DNA of 64,000 nt. Origin: Paenibacillus polygoni. GTDB taxonomy: Bacteria; Bacillota; Bacilli; Paenibacillales; Paenibacillaceae. Shown here piece by piece: positions 36,236 through 45,508 of this stretch; the first letter of the stretch is position 1, and every line of letters begins with the position of its first letter. The notes beneath the pieces are model-generated. The model had not been told where the DNA came from, ran no database searches, and saw only the letters and a list, made by a program, of their open reading frames with translations. Location of the stretch: the NCBI RefSeq assembly GCF_030263935.1, contig NZ_CP127162.1, positions 2,179,501-2,243,500 of the forward strand, read 5' to 3'. Position numbers and translations under genes: made by a program.

Positions 36236-37159
36236 TTGAACACGATACGTAATAACAGCCCGGAGGACGGCGTGACATACCATTCTGTGATTTCGGCACT
36301 GGAGAAGAACTTAGCAATTATTCGATTTGATCTTGAACGCCGTGTAACGTATGTGAATGAAGGATTTGCGACAAGCATGGGTTATTCGAGAGAAGAAATG
36401 TATGGGATGTTACATAAGGATTTATGCTTTTCCAAATTTGTGAATAGTTCGGAGTACGAAGAGTTCTGGAGCAATATTCTTTGTGGGAAAACTTATCAGG
36501 ATAAGATCGAACGTAAAGATGCGAAGGGGAATCAAATATGGCTAGAAGCTACCTATATGCCAATTTTTGATGATAAGGGCGAGAAGATTCTCGCTGTAAC
36601 TAAGGTAGCCACCAACATAACGAAACGCCAAAATAATCTTACGGCTGTTGTAGATGAACTCAAGGAAATGTCTATGGTCCTAAACAAACGTGCTGAAATG
36701 GGAATTGAAAGCAGCGAAGAGTTGTTGAAAAGTATTCTTTCTATTGCGAATGTATCTGCCATAAATACGCAAACGCTTACAGGTTTACAGGAGGAAGCTA
36801 AATCCATTCAAAACGTAGTAACAACGATTCGTAATATCTCCTCCGAGACGCAGCTCCTCGCACTTAATGCGGCAATCGAAGCTGCCCATGCAGGTGAGTA
36901 TGGCAGAGGGTTTGATGTTGTGGCTAAAGAAGTGAAGAAACTGTCTTCGATGGTAGAGAATTCGATTGTTGAGATACGAGACAGTGTACAGGGCATTACG
37001 AAAGAGATTTCAAATATATCTCAAGGAACCATGGAAATTCAGGATTATATTGAACAAAGTCAACAGCAGATTGAGATTGCCATGAAGGATTTTACAGTGG
37101 TACTCTCCTCCGCACAGGAACTGGATTCCAAAGCAAAACAAGTGATCACGATTGTATAA
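36236..37159 (+). CDS. soluble PAS - methyl-accepting chemotaxis-type signalling protein
   Basis: A 307-residue cytoplasmic protein: a PAS domain (about 12-125; YVNEGFATSMGYSREEMYG, WLEATYMPIFDDKGE) followed directly by an MCP signalling domain (about 150-300; ISSETQLLALNAAIEAAHAGEYGRGFDVVAKEV), without membrane helices or HAMP. Such proteins modulate CheA/CheW complexes from an internal redox or ligand signal. The start is TTG 36236 with GGAGG 7 bases upstream. Its place next to a cyclase suggests motility or biofilm control. Confidence 0.88.
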   Translation: MNTIRNNSPEDGVTYHSVISALEKNLAIIRFDLERRVTYVNEGFATSMGYSREEMYGMLHKDLCFSKFVNSSEYEEFWSNILCGKTYQDKIERKDAKGNQIWLEATYMPIFDDKGEKILAVTKVATNITKRQNNLTAVVDELKEMSMVLNKRAEMGIESSEELLKSILSIANVSAINTQTLTGLQEEAKSIQNVVTTIRNISSETQLLALNAAIEAAHAGEYGRGFDVVAKEVKKLSSMVENSIVEIRDSVQGITKEISNISQGTMEIQDYIEQSQQQIEIAMKDFTVVLSSAQELDSKAKQVITIV

Positions 37160-37170
37160 ATATAATTGAA

Positions 37171-37200
37171 GGGCATGAAAAATTACTCATGCTCTTTTTA
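37171..37200 (+). terminator. rho-independent terminator
   Basis: GGGCATGA pairs with TCATGCTC (one G-T pair) over AAAATTAC, followed by TTTTTA. The stretch 37200-37459 holds no gene that I can support. Confidence 0.7.
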
Positions 37201-37459
37201 GTATGGGAATTTCAGTCAGGAGATTGAAGTTGAACGAATACCTTGTTATAATTTATGGATATAAATGGGAGGAGGGCGACATGATGCCAGTAATTTTGTA
37301 ATGAGTTATCTTATAAGGATTATCACCATTACAAGGATACAGAGCAAAGTGTTGGTTTTATCACATAATGCAGTGAATCCTTGAGGAAGTTATCTGTATT
37401 ATGGGATATGGCTTTCCTGGTCATCAGCTTTGTACTCCTGCTATTATGAGGAGGTTCAC

Positions 37460-38035
37460 ATGAAGCGTGTAATCAGTACAAGTGATGAGATTTTAACGAT
37501 AGATTGCAAAGATATAATGCTGAGAGAGTATATAGAAGAGGACTTAGATGCTTTTCACGATCTGACTTGGCAACCACATTTTCATGAGTTTCTAGTAGAT
37601 TGGAATGTGTCTAAGGAGCAGAGAAAAGAATGGTTTCATAAATACGAAATCCCGGAGAATAAACGATTCTTACAAGCTGTATCTACAGATGGAGATATTG
37701 GAGATATTCGTTTACGTCTTGGAATCATCTCAAGAGCGACAGGTAAGTTCATTGGAGTCTGCGGTACGGGGGTGCTAGACAAAATCACTCCACCCAAGAG
37801 AGAAATTTATTACGGGATTTCAAACGAATATCGAAATAAAGGGTATACTACACAAGCGGTGAAGGGTCTCATTCATTACTTGTTTAGTAATACGAATACC
37901 GAGCAACTCATTGCTATTGCACAGATCTGCAATCTTCCATCTAATCGGGTGATCAATAAATCCGGATTTGTGTATGAACGTGATATAGAGATTGAAGAAA
38001 AGAAGTTTCACTATTACACAATAAATAAAGAATAA
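37460..38035 (+). CDS. GNAT family N-acetyltransferase (RimJ-like)
   Basis: A 191-residue acetyltransferase of the RimJ/RimL type. LREYIEEDLDAFHDLTWQP opens the fold. The acetyl-CoA loop is EIYYGISNEYRNKGYTTQAV, followed by the typical NLPSNRVINKSGFVYE segment. ATG 37460 is chosen over an in-frame ATG at 37430 because GAGGAGG lies 5 bases before it. The acceptor substrate is unknown. Confidence 0.85.
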   Translation: MKRVISTSDEILTIDCKDIMLREYIEEDLDAFHDLTWQPHFHEFLVDWNVSKEQRKEWFHKYEIPENKRFLQAVSTDGDIGDIRLRLGIISRATGKFIGVCGTGVLDKITPPKREIYYGISNEYRNKGYTTQAVKGLIHYLFSNTNTEQLIAIAQICNLPSNRVINKSGFVYERDIEIEEKKFHYYTINKE

Positions 38036-38053
38036 GAGAAAGACGAAAAGGTT

Positions 38054-38083
38054 AAGGGTTGCCATTTAGGCAGCCCTTTCCTT
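38054..38083 (+). terminator. hairpin, probable terminator
   Basis: AAGGGTTGCC pairs with GGCAGCCCTT (one G-T pair) followed by a short T-run. Confidence 0.55.
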
Positions 38084-38102
38084 GGTTAGAGGGGATAAAT
38101 AG

Positions 38103-38639
38103 ATGAAAGGAGCTGTTAGAGTGGAATTAATCGCTGAAATTTCCGACATAGATCTAGGTTTAATGAGCAGTAACTTACCTGATCAGGTTCATATACGAAA
38201 AGCTGCAAGAGCAATCATCTTAAATGAATCTAATCAAATTGCCCTCCTTTATGTATCGGAAAAGAACTATCATAAACTGCCAGGGGGTGGGGTGGAGGCT
38301 AATGAAACATGGTCAGAAGCTTTACAGCGTGAAGTAAAAGAAGAGGTTGGGGCGACGATCGAAATGATCGCTAATCTTGGATCAATTATTGAACATCGAG
38401 GTCGGCATCATTTAATACAACAATCCTGCTGTTATCTAGCTAGAGCGGTCGAAATGAGCCATACACCATCTTTTACAAAAGAAGAACAAGCAAATGGATT
38501 CCAATTGAAATGGATGAATTATGACCAAGCTGTTTCATTAATAAAACATGATAAACCAAAAGATTATGTCGGCCAGTTTATTCAAAAAAGGGATTTTCTT
38601 TTTTTACAAAAAGTGAAGATGTATTGCAAGGGTATGTAA
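38103..38639 (+). CDS. Nudix hydrolase
   Basis: A 178-residue Nudix protein. The Nudix box GGGVEANET...LQREVKEEVGA is complete, with an N-terminal region of about 30 residues before the fold. GAGGGG lies 8 bases before ATG 38103. The substrate is unknown. It is separated from the preceding acetyltransferase by a hairpin. Confidence 0.85.
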   Translation: MKGAVRVELIAEISDIDLGLMSSNLPDQVHIRKAARAIILNESNQIALLYVSEKNYHKLPGGGVEANETWSEALQREVKEEVGATIEMIANLGSIIEHRGRHHLIQQSCCYLARAVEMSHTPSFTKEEQANGFQLKWMNYDQAVSLIKHDKPKDYVGQFIQKRDFLFLQKVKMYCKGM

Positions 38640-38689
38640 ATGCATTTATATCAAAACTTTAAATCTTAATTTTAAAATATAAGAGAGAC

Positions 38690-38719
38690 TTGATTTTATG
38701 ATTCTCTTAATGTTATACT
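38690..38719 (+). promoter_or_regulatory. promoter of the SDR gene
   Basis: TTGATT (38690-38695), an 18-base spacer and TATACT (38714-38719), about 120 bases before ATG 38839. Confidence 0.5.
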
Positions 38720-38838
38720 TCTCTGTGCTAAAAATCACTGTTTACGAGATTTATTGTGAAAGATTACTAACATATAAGTAAGCTTGTTCCCAGAAAGCTC
38801 GTGACAGATTATTTTACATACAGGAGGAACATATAATT

Positions 38839-39639
38839 ATGGAACGCGTACAAGGTAAAGTAGCTATTATCACAGGTGGAGCATCAGGTATTGGTCTTGC
38901 AACAGCACAAACTCTTGCTAAAGAAGGTGCTAAAGTTGTTATTGCAGACTTCAATCAAAAAGGTGCTGAAGCAGCAGCTCAAGAAATCGTAAATCAAGGC
39001 GGCGAAGCAATCGGAGTATTCTTGGATGCTTCTAAACTTGAATCTATTAAAGAAACAGTAGATAAAACCGTTGAAACCTACGGAACGATCAACATTCTGT
39101 TTAATAACGTTGGTTTGACGAACTTGAAAAAAGATCTGGATGTAGTGAATTTAGATCTTGAAGAGTGGGATCACCTAGTCAACGTTAACCTGAGAAGTGT
39201 ACTTGCTGGATGTAAATATGCAATTCCTCATATGGTTAAAGCTGGCGGGGGTGCAATCATTAACACCGCTTCAATGGCTGGATTCGCTTCTGATATTATT
39301 CGTACAGCATATGGTACAACGAAAGCAGCTGTCGTACATTTGACTAAATACGTTGCTACACAATACGGTAAACAAAATATTCGTTGTAATGGTGTTGCAC
39401 CAGGTCTTATTCTTACACCAGCAGCTAAAAATAACTTGTCTCCTGAACTATTAGATACATTTATGAAATATAATGCTCTTCCTTACCACGGAGAGCCAGA
39501 AGACATCGCTAATACCGTTCTTTTCCTTGCTTCAGACGAATCTAAGTTCATCACAGGACAAACGATCCAAGTAGAAGGCGGACATTACCTTGCTAACCCA
39601 ACGGTTCCGGACTTCGTTGCAATGAGTAAAAACCAATAA
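38839..39639 (+). CDS. short-chain dehydrogenase/reductase
   Basis: A 266-residue classical SDR. Cofactor motif TGGASGIG at about residue 12, Asp at the end of beta-2 (VIADF) suggesting NAD preference, NNVG, catalytic Ser in INTASMAG and YxxxK in AYGTTKA. A C-terminal region like those of glucose dehydrogenase and cyclohexanol dehydrogenase types is present (FITGQTIQVEGG). GGAGGAAC precedes ATG 38839. The codon use (GCT, GAA, CGT) looks like that of a well-expressed gene. The substrate is unknown. Confidence 0.9.
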   Translation: MERVQGKVAIITGGASGIGLATAQTLAKEGAKVVIADFNQKGAEAAAQEIVNQGGEAIGVFLDASKLESIKETVDKTVETYGTINILFNNVGLTNLKKDLDVVNLDLEEWDHLVNVNLRSVLAGCKYAIPHMVKAGGGAIINTASMAGFASDIIRTAYGTTKAAVVHLTKYVATQYGKQNIRCNGVAPGLILTPAAKNNLSPELLDTFMKYNALPYHGEPEDIANTVLFLASDESKFITGQTIQVEGGHYLANPTVPDFVAMSKNQ

Positions 39640-39687
39640 TAATGATATCGGCTTTATAAAGTGATTCGGTTAATATCTATATCTGAT

Positions 39688-39726
39688 AAAAAGCACTCTT
39701 CCATTTCTATGGGGGAGTGCTTTTTG
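39688..39726 (+). terminator. rho-independent terminator
   Basis: AAAAAGCACTC pairs with GAGTGCTTTTT, with an inner TCC/GGG pair. Confidence 0.9.
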
Positions 39727-39920
39727 ACAATTACAGTTAGCCGATTACAGTGACATGTTTAATTATTAAACCGATTTGGCGGAGATGATTGATAAGGCGA
39801 GTTGTACTGGATCAGACTTTTCACAAATGGTACGCATCCAATCGCAGGATAACATGTATAAACATTTATAGAATAAATGTGTTTATACATTATATGAAGA
39901 CCAAAAAAAGGAGGAAACCA

Positions 39921-40391
39921 ATGAGGTTAAAGTTAATAATAATATTACTTATATCAGTTTTACTCGTTGCTTGTTCCAATGATAAATCTATCCAAGTTAA
40001 AAAGGAGGGAATCGAGAACACTACTATAGAACAAACGGAAAACGAGACGAAAATAACAAAAGAATTCGTAGAAAAAAACGCCAAGATCGGTTTATCTTAT
40101 GATGAAGTTAGAGAAATATTTGGAACAGAACAGTATTCTGGAATCATGGATCGTACAATGACGTATGTTTATGATTCCACAACTTATAAGCCATTCACGT
40201 ATAACCAAAGTGGTGATGCAGTAGCTTCGGAAGAATTAAAATCAGGTAAACTAGATTATCAGTTGTACATTAATTTTTTTAGAGAAAAGGCTTACTATTT
40301 TCAGTATTATTTTGAAGGCGAAGATGGTGAGGTATGGGGTTATCAAGTATCTAGTGAAGGTGAGTTTTTGACTAGAACAACGGGCAACTGA
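39921..40391 (+). CDS. small lipoprotein of unknown function
   Basis: A 156-residue exported lipoprotein. Signal sequence MRLKLIIILLISVLLVAC has the acylated cysteine at residue 18, followed by a polar linker and a small domain beginning IGLSYDEVREIFG, which recalls SmpA/BLIP-like folds, though this is only a resemblance. AAGGAGG lies 6 bases before ATG 39921. A longer frame from 39789 lacks support. No partner gene is obvious. Confidence 0.75.
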   Translation: MRLKLIIILLISVLLVACSNDKSIQVKKEGIENTTIEQTENETKITKEFVEKNAKIGLSYDEVREIFGTEQYSGIMDRTMTYVYDSTTYKPFTYNQSGDAVASEELKSGKLDYQLYINFFREKAYYFQYYFEGEDGEVWGYQVSSEGEFLTRTTGN

Positions 40392-40456
40392 TTTAAGTGA
40401 AAGAATAAATGAGTACATTCAAAAAGAACTTACATTACGAGACAGGGGATGCTTGT

Positions 40457-41035
40457 ATGATATATGTGATTAGACATGGTCAAACCGATCTGAATAAAGA
40501 AGGCAGGCTCCAGGGAAGAAAAGGATTACCGCTTAACGAATATGGAATCGAACAAGCAGAAATAACAAAAAAAGAAATGAATGGTGTAAAATTTGACTAT
40601 GTGTTTTCTTCCCCGCAGGTAAGAGCAATCCAAACCGCTGAGATCGTGAGTGGAATGAAAGCAACCATAGATGCAAGACTAGATGTTTTTGATCTGGGAG
40701 AAGCTGATCTGCTACATAGAACAGAAGTGATCATGAGCGGATCAACGCCTGATCCGTCGATTTATCAAGGTGTTGAAGACATAAATGAATATATCAAGAG
40801 AGTATTTCATTTTATGAAGGAACTTGAATCAATGTATGGAAACACTCAAGTGAATATTTTGTTGTCAGGTCACAGATGTACAACAGGATGTATTGGAGCA
40901 TACTTCTTGGGTACTCCAGAGGACGGAAATTTACTACAATTTGCATCGGTGAATGGAAAATATAAGACATACCATTTCACATCAAATGAAACTATAATGG
41001 CTGATGCAGCTAATCCTCTTGAAACAGGGCAATAA
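40457..41035 (+). CDS. histidine phosphatase family protein
   Basis: A 192-residue phosphoglycerate-mutase-like phosphatase. The N-terminal catalytic RHG motif is in YVIRHGQTDLNKEGRLQG, followed by the FSSPQVRAIQTAE region and the second histidine in LLSGHRCT. ATG 40457 is chosen because AGGGGA lies 7 bases upstream; ATG 40409 is in frame but less supported. The last 26 bases overlap the end of the convergent LysR gene. Confidence 0.87.
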   Translation: MIYVIRHGQTDLNKEGRLQGRKGLPLNEYGIEQAEITKKEMNGVKFDYVFSSPQVRAIQTAEIVSGMKATIDARLDVFDLGEADLLHRTEVIMSGSTPDPSIYQGVEDINEYIKRVFHFMKELESMYGNTQVNILLSGHRCTTGCIGAYFLGTPEDGNLLQFASVNGKYKTYHFTSNETIMADAANPLETGQ

Positions 41036-41906
41036 AATGCCGGGCACTTTTAGAAAGATAGCGATCCTTTAACCAGACAATCCCTACATCCGATTCAGAG
41101 TTTATGTCCGCAATGGACAGCATTTTAATAACAGGTAACGGGAAAGAGGCCATTACCGATCTTGGGAGAATCGTTCCTCCAATTCCTGATGCTACAAGTG
41201 CAATAATGATGGCTACACTCGAACACTCGCATATGACAGCAGGTTCAAAGCCGTGTCGTTTACATTCATTCATTACCCGGTTATGCATGGCCGTCGTTTC
41301 GTCTGTCTTTAATGTTAGAAAGGGGATATCGGCTAGATCGTGCATTCTTATTGAATCATGAGTTGAAGCTAATTCCCAATCACTTGGGAGTACGGCAACA
41401 AAAGGATCCGAAGGCAGATGTAATACAGAATAGGGACTCATTTCAGAAGTCGCTTCAAATGGCAATCTAGCCACAATGAGTTCAATTGTTCTTTGCTCTA
41501 ATTGTTTAGCTAATAGAAAGTGATCGCCTTCACTAATTTTAAAGGTTACTTCAGGATATTGCTCACGAAACATCTTAATTTTTGGTGGCAGAAGGGAGAT
41601 ACAGGATACAACTGCGCCGATGGAAAGAATCCCCAGGACGCCTTCTTCCACCTCTTTCACTTCCTGAATCGTTTCATGGAACTGCTGAATGAGGAGTTCG
41701 GCTTTTTGCCGCAAAATCTCTCCTGCAGAGGTAAGATAGAGTTTGTGTCCGCTGCGATCAAATAAGGTAACCTCTAACTCTTGCTCCATTTGTCTGAGTT
41801 GACGACTTAAGGGGGGTTGTTCCATATTCAACACTTTGGCAGCGCGAGTAATTTGTCCTTCGTTTGCTATGGCCAGAAAGTAGCGCAATTGCCGAATGTC
41901 CATCAT
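41010..41906 (-). CDS. LysR family transcriptional regulator
   Basis: A 298-residue LysR regulator: N-terminal helix-turn-helix (FLAIANEGQITRAAKVLNMEQPPLSRQLRQMEQEL) and a C-terminal co-inducer domain. GGGAG lies 5 bases before ATG 41906 (ATG 41903 is equally possible). A TTG at 41921 overlaps the ribosome site and is rejected. It is divergent from the branched-chain aminotransferase gene and most likely acts on the palindrome at 41923-41939. Confidence 0.92.
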   Translation of the reverse strand: MMDIRQLRYFLAIANEGQITRAAKVLNMEQPPLSRQLRQMEQELEVTLFDRSGHKLYLTSAGEILRQKAELLIQQFHETIQEVKEVEEGVLGILSIGAVVSCISLLPPKIKMFREQYPEVTFKISEGDHFLLAKQLEQRTIELIVARLPFEATSEMSPYSVLHLPSDPFVAVLPSDWELASTHDSIRMHDLADIPFLTLKTDETTAMHNRVMNECKRHGFEPAVICECSSVAIIIALVASGIGGTILPRSVMASFPLPVIKMLSIADINSESDVGIVWLKDRYLSKSARHFIALFQED

Positions 41907-41922
41907 TCTCTCTCCCAACAAT

Positions 41923-41939
41923 CATACCTAAAAGGTATG
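41923..41939. promoter_or_regulatory. LysR-type recognition site
   Basis: CATACCT-AAA-AGGTATG, a perfect inverted repeat with 7-base arms. Its centre is about 65 bases before the expected start of the aminotransferase transcript, the classic LysR position. Confidence 0.7.
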
Positions 41940-41959
41940 CATAATCTATAAAAAAGATA

Positions 41960-41989
41960 TTTACAATATACTTTAAGAGGTGCTACAAT
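41960..41989 (+). promoter_or_regulatory. promoter of the branched-chain aminotransferase gene
   Basis: TTTACA (41960-41965), an 18-base spacer and TACAAT (41984-41989). Confidence 0.6.
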
Positions 41990-42016
41990 TCAACACAATA
42001 ATAGTTTGGAGAAAGT

Positions 42017-43102
42017 ATGGTGGTAATCGTGTCATTATCAATGGAAATCGAACTTACAAAAACGAAAAAACAGAAGCCGGCTCCAAATGAGCTTGGTTTT
42101 GGTAAGTATTATACAGACCATATGTTCATGATGGACTATGATAATCCGGAAGAAGGCTGGCATAACCCGCGGATCATTCCTTATCAACCGATCTCTCTAG
42201 ATCCTGCGGCTAAAGTATTTCACTATGGACAAACTGTATTTGAAGGAATGAAGGCGTATCGTACTTCTGATGAAAGAATCCTTTTGTTCCGTCCGCAAAA
42301 AAACTTTAAACGCCTGAATTTGTCGAATGATCGTATTGATATTCCACAAATTGATGAAGAATTTGCTCTGGAAGCATTGAAGCAATTAATTCAAATTGAT
42401 CAGGATTGGATTCCTACCGAAAAAGGAACATCTTTATATATCCGTCCATTTATCATTGCAACGGAAGCTTCACTGGGAGCGTCCACTTCAACATCGTACC
42501 AATTCATTATCATTCTATCTCCTGTCGGTTCCTATTATCCAGAAGGAATTAAGCCAGTAAGAATCTATGTTGAATCTGAATATGTTCGTGCTGTAAAAGG
42601 CGGAACGGGTATGGCAAAAACAGCGGGTAATTATGCTTCCGGATTAAAAGCTCATTCCGGCGTTGCGGGTAGCGGTTTTGCCCAGGTGCTGTGGTTAGAT
42701 GGTATTGAGCGGAAGTATATTGAAGAAGTAGGAAGCATGAACGTTTTCTTCAAGATTAATGGGAAAGTAGTAACACCTGCTTTAACGGGAAGTATCTTGG
42801 ACGGGGTTACTCGGAACTCTATTCTTCAGTTATTAAAACACTGGAATATCCCGACAGAAGAGCGCCTGATTTCTATTGATGAGTTGTATGAAGCGTACAC
42901 TAACGGTACTTTGGAAGAATCCTTCGGTACAGGAACAGCAGCGGTGATCTCACCGATTGGTGAACTTCAATGGCAAGATAAGAAGATGATCATTAACGAA
43001 GGAAATACTGGTGAATTATCAGCTAGATTATATAATGCACTTACGGGTATCCAGAATGGGGAGCAAGAAGATGTGCTTGATTGGATGGTTGAAGTCAAGT
43101 AA
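42017..43102 (+). CDS. ilvE: branched-chain amino acid aminotransferase
   Basis: A 361-residue fold type IV PLP enzyme interconverting Val, Leu and Ile with their 2-oxo acids. Signatures are VFHYGQTVFEGMKAYR near residue 70, the PLP-lysine region VKGGTGMAKTAGNYASGLKA, and IEEVGSMNVFF. The length matches the BCAT2-type enzymes of Bacilli. GGAG lies 6 bases before ATG 42017. The promoter carries a LysR-type site, so it may respond to amino acid supply. Confidence 0.95.
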   Translation: MVVIVSLSMEIELTKTKKQKPAPNELGFGKYYTDHMFMMDYDNPEEGWHNPRIIPYQPISLDPAAKVFHYGQTVFEGMKAYRTSDERILLFRPQKNFKRLNLSNDRIDIPQIDEEFALEALKQLIQIDQDWIPTEKGTSLYIRPFIIATEASLGASTSTSYQFIIILSPVGSYYPEGIKPVRIYVESEYVRAVKGGTGMAKTAGNYASGLKAHSGVAGSGFAQVLWLDGIERKYIEEVGSMNVFFKINGKVVTPALTGSILDGVTRNSILQLLKHWNIPTEERLISIDELYEAYTNGTLEESFGTGTAAVISPIGELQWQDKKMIINEGNTGELSARLYNALTGIQNGEQEDVLDWMVEVK

Positions 43103-43138
43103 CTTCGTAGGTTTTTCATGATAACTTGTAATCTAAAT

Positions 43139-43174
43139 AAAAGAACCTTCATCTGTAGATGAAGGTTCTTTTTT
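43139..43174. terminator. bidirectional terminator
   Basis: AAAAGAACCTTCATC pairs perfectly with GATGAAGGTTCTTTT over TGTA, between convergent ilvE and diaminopimelate dehydrogenase genes. Confidence 0.92.
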
Positions 43175-43184
43175 ATTACGTATA

Positions 43185-44171
43185 CTATAGCAATTCGCGA
43201 CGAAGATCTGCTCCTGATTTAGGAGATAAGTAGGAAAGTGGAATATCAAGAACGGTTCTTGCTCCGTTTTGTCCTTCACTGCTGAGACGGTATGCAGCTC
43301 TTGCATAAGCGACAAGTACGCTCGCAGTAAACTCTGGATTACTCTCGAGTTTTAGACTGAATTCCATGATTTGTTTTGTGCCTTTGCCTGTTACACCGCT
43401 GCGAATAACAAATCCGCCATGAGGCATGCCTTGATGCTCAGCCTTCAACTCTTCTTCCGTGATGAAATGTACATTCGTGTTATAGTCAGCGAAGTAGTTC
43501 GGCATAGTTACGATTGCTTCTTTAATCGCTTCAAGATCAGCGCCTTCTTCAGGAACAATAAAACATTCACGAAGATGTTTATCTCTTGTCGTAAGTTCTG
43601 GTGTTTCACCGGAACGAATGCTCTCAATGACTTCTTCAACAGGAACAGTGTATTGCACACCTGCTTTTACTCCCGGTACACGGCGAACAGCATCGGAATG
43701 ACCTTGGCTTACGCCTTTACCCCAGAAAGTAAAATCTTTACCTTCAGGAAGGATAGATTCAGCGAGCAAGCGGTTTAGTGAGAATAAACCCGGATCCCAT
43801 CCTGTAGAGATGACACTAAGGTTATTTCCTTTCACTGCTGCTTCGTTCACTTTGTCATAAAATTCAGGAATTTTCGCATGAGTATCAAAGCTGTCCACTG
43901 TGTTGAACATACTTGCTATAGCAGGGGTTTGTTCAGGTAGATCCGTTGCGGAACCTCCGCACAAGATCATTACATCGATTTTACCTTTATACTGTTCTAC
44001 GGTAGAGATATGTTCGAATTTCGCACTGCCATTAGCAGACGTCAATTGATCCGGCTGACGACGAGTGAAGATAGCTACAAGCTCCATGTCTGGATTTTGT
44101 TTGATGGCAAGTTCCACACCGCGCCCCAGATTTCCGTATCCTACGATACCTATTTGAATAGTTTTACTCAA
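43185..44171 (-). CDS. ddh: meso-diaminopimelate D-dehydrogenase
   Basis: A 328-residue NADPH-dependent enzyme converting tetrahydrodipicolinate to meso-diaminopimelate in one step, a shortcut in lysine and cell-wall precursor synthesis. The N-terminal Rossmann motif is IGIVGYGNLGRG, and family-typical stretches are FTRRQPDQL, VISTGWDPGLFSLNR and WGKGVSQGHSDAVRR. The start is TTG 44171 with AGAGGAGG about 7 bases upstream; a longer frame from 44207 is rejected because it precedes the ribosome site. Length is that of known DapDH proteins. Confidence 0.93.
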   Translation of the reverse strand: MSKTIQIGIVGYGNLGRGVELAIKQNPDMELVAIFTRRQPDQLTSANGSAKFEHISTVEQYKGKIDVMILCGGSATDLPEQTPAIASMFNTVDSFDTHAKIPEFYDKVNEAAVKGNNLSVISTGWDPGLFSLNRLLAESILPEGKDFTFWGKGVSQGHSDAVRRVPGVKAGVQYTVPVEEVIESIRSGETPELTTRDKHLRECFIVPEEGADLEAIKEAIVTMPNYFADYNTNVHFITEEELKAEHQGMPHGGFVIRSGVTGKGTKQIMEFSLKLESNPEFTASVLVAYARAAYRLSSEGQNGARTVLDIPLSYLSPKSGADLRRELL

Positions 44172-44509
44172 GAAAAGTCCTCCTCTAGTTGAAAATAGCA
44201 AATACATAGTTATAAGTATAAAGATCAGATATCAAATGTAAACTAAAACTTCGAATCCTAATTAGATCTTCACGCAATATAACGATAAATATAACATTTA
44301 GTGTAAACATATGTACGATTAATGCAAACCTATGTTGGATTATACAAAGACTTTGAACTTGATAAGTATATCTCATTTAAAGATATTTGACTTATTACCC
44401 GTTTGAATTTGGTCGATACCGGTTACTAGAAAAAGAAGAGTTTATACAATTAATAGATATCCAAAATGCTTAATGGATCAAACTTACGAGAAAAATGGAG
44501 GGATTCACC
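44172..44509. other. divergent intergenic region
   Basis: About 340 AT-rich bases. GTTTGA (44401) and GGTTAC (44421) at 14-base spacing faintly recall a sigma-B promoter before the stress-type SDR gene, but the -10 match is weak. No RNA structure recognised. Confidence 0.35.
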
Positions 44510-45412
44510 ATGTCTGAACAAGATCAATATAAAGTGCAGGACCCAACTACTCAGTATCCGAAAGCAACAAGTGAGTGGAAACAAAAGCAACCTGAACCAG
44601 GATTACAGAAGGAAATGAATCCCGTGCCGGATGCAGGGGAGTCAAGTTATCGTGGAACCGGACGCTTAGCGGGGCGCAAAGCAGTCGTAACCGGAGCTGA
44701 CAGCGGAATTGGACGTGCTGCAGCGATTGCTTTTGCTCTTGAGGGTGCCGATGTTGTATTATCATACTTACCTGAAGAAGAGGCTGATGCCAAAGAGGTT
44801 GTTCAGCGGATCGAAGAAGCAGGAAGAAAGGCAATTGCCATTCCAGGTGATCTGAAAGATGAGAAGTACTGCGAACAGTTAATAGAAGATGCAGTCAAAG
44901 AACTTGGCGGTATTGATATACTGGCGAACGTTGCAGGTAAACAGCAATTTGTAGAAGACATCGCAGATCTTACAACAGAACAGTTTGATGCGACTTTTAA
45001 AACAAATGTATATTCCACGTTCTGGTTGTGTAAAGCGGCGATTAAACACATGAAACCGGGAAGTTCGATTATCAATACGTCTTCTATTCAGGCCTATACC
45101 CCAGCGCCGATTCTACTCGATTATGCGACAACGAAAGCGGCCATTAATACATTCAGTAAAGCTCTTGCACAGCAAGTCGCTAGCAAAGGAATACGGGTGA
45201 ACGTGGTAGCTCCAGGTCCGGTATGGACACCGCTTCAAGTGGTAGGAGGACAGCCTACTGAGAAATTAGCAGAGTTTGGTGCAGATGTACCAATGGGTCG
45301 TCCTGGTCAACCTGCTGAAATGGCGCCAGCCTATGTATTCTTGGCAAGTCAAGAATCCAGTTATGTGACAGGTGAGACCCTTAATGCCAATGGCGGCGTT
45401 CCTTCCCCATGA
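44510..45412 (+). CDS. SDR family oxidoreductase, YhdF/YhxC-like
   Basis: A 300-residue extended SDR typical of Bacilli general-stress dehydrogenases. A polar N-terminal extension ([26 protein letters not shown]) precedes the Rossmann fold with [12 protein letters not shown], followed by NVAGKQQF, catalytic INTSSIQAY and YATTKAA, and the ending [15 protein letters not shown] 44510 has GGAGGG 7 bases upstream. Its terminator is split by the IS element that follows. Confidence 0.9.
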   Translation: MSEQDQYKVQDPTTQYPKATSEWKQKQPEPGLQKEMNPVPDAGESSYRGTGRLAGRKAVVTGADSGIGRAAAIAFALEGADVVLSYLPEEEADAKEVVQRIEEAGRKAIAIPGDLKDEKYCEQLIEDAVKELGGIDILANVAGKQQFVEDIADLTTEQFDATFKTNVYSTFWLCKAAIKHMKPGSSIINTSSIQAYTPAPILLDYATTKAAINTFSKALAQQVASKGIRVNVVAPGPVWTPLQVVGGQPTEKLAEFGADVPMGRPGQPAEMAPAYVFLASQESSYVTGETLNANGGVPSP

Positions 45413-45435
45413 TTTGATGTATATAAATAATATAG

Positions 45436-45457
45436 AAAAAGGAGCTAGTTTCCAAAG
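45436..45457 (+). terminator. left half of an IS-interrupted terminator
   Basis: AAAAAGGAGCTAGTTTCC is the left arm of a hairpin whose right arm, GGGAATTAGCTCCTTTTT, lies at 46965-46982 beyond the IS. AAG at 45455-45457 is the left target duplication in the loop. Confidence 0.85.
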
Positions 45458-45508
45458 TGAACTGAACCCTATTAAGTAGACAGTTTTAAAAAAAGGATGT
45501 GCCGCTGT

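Noticed and set aside
44401..44426. Sigma-B-like promoter before the stress-type SDR gene
   Set aside because: GTTTGA matches but GGTTAC agrees at only four of six -10 positions, and it is unclear that this organism has sigma-B.
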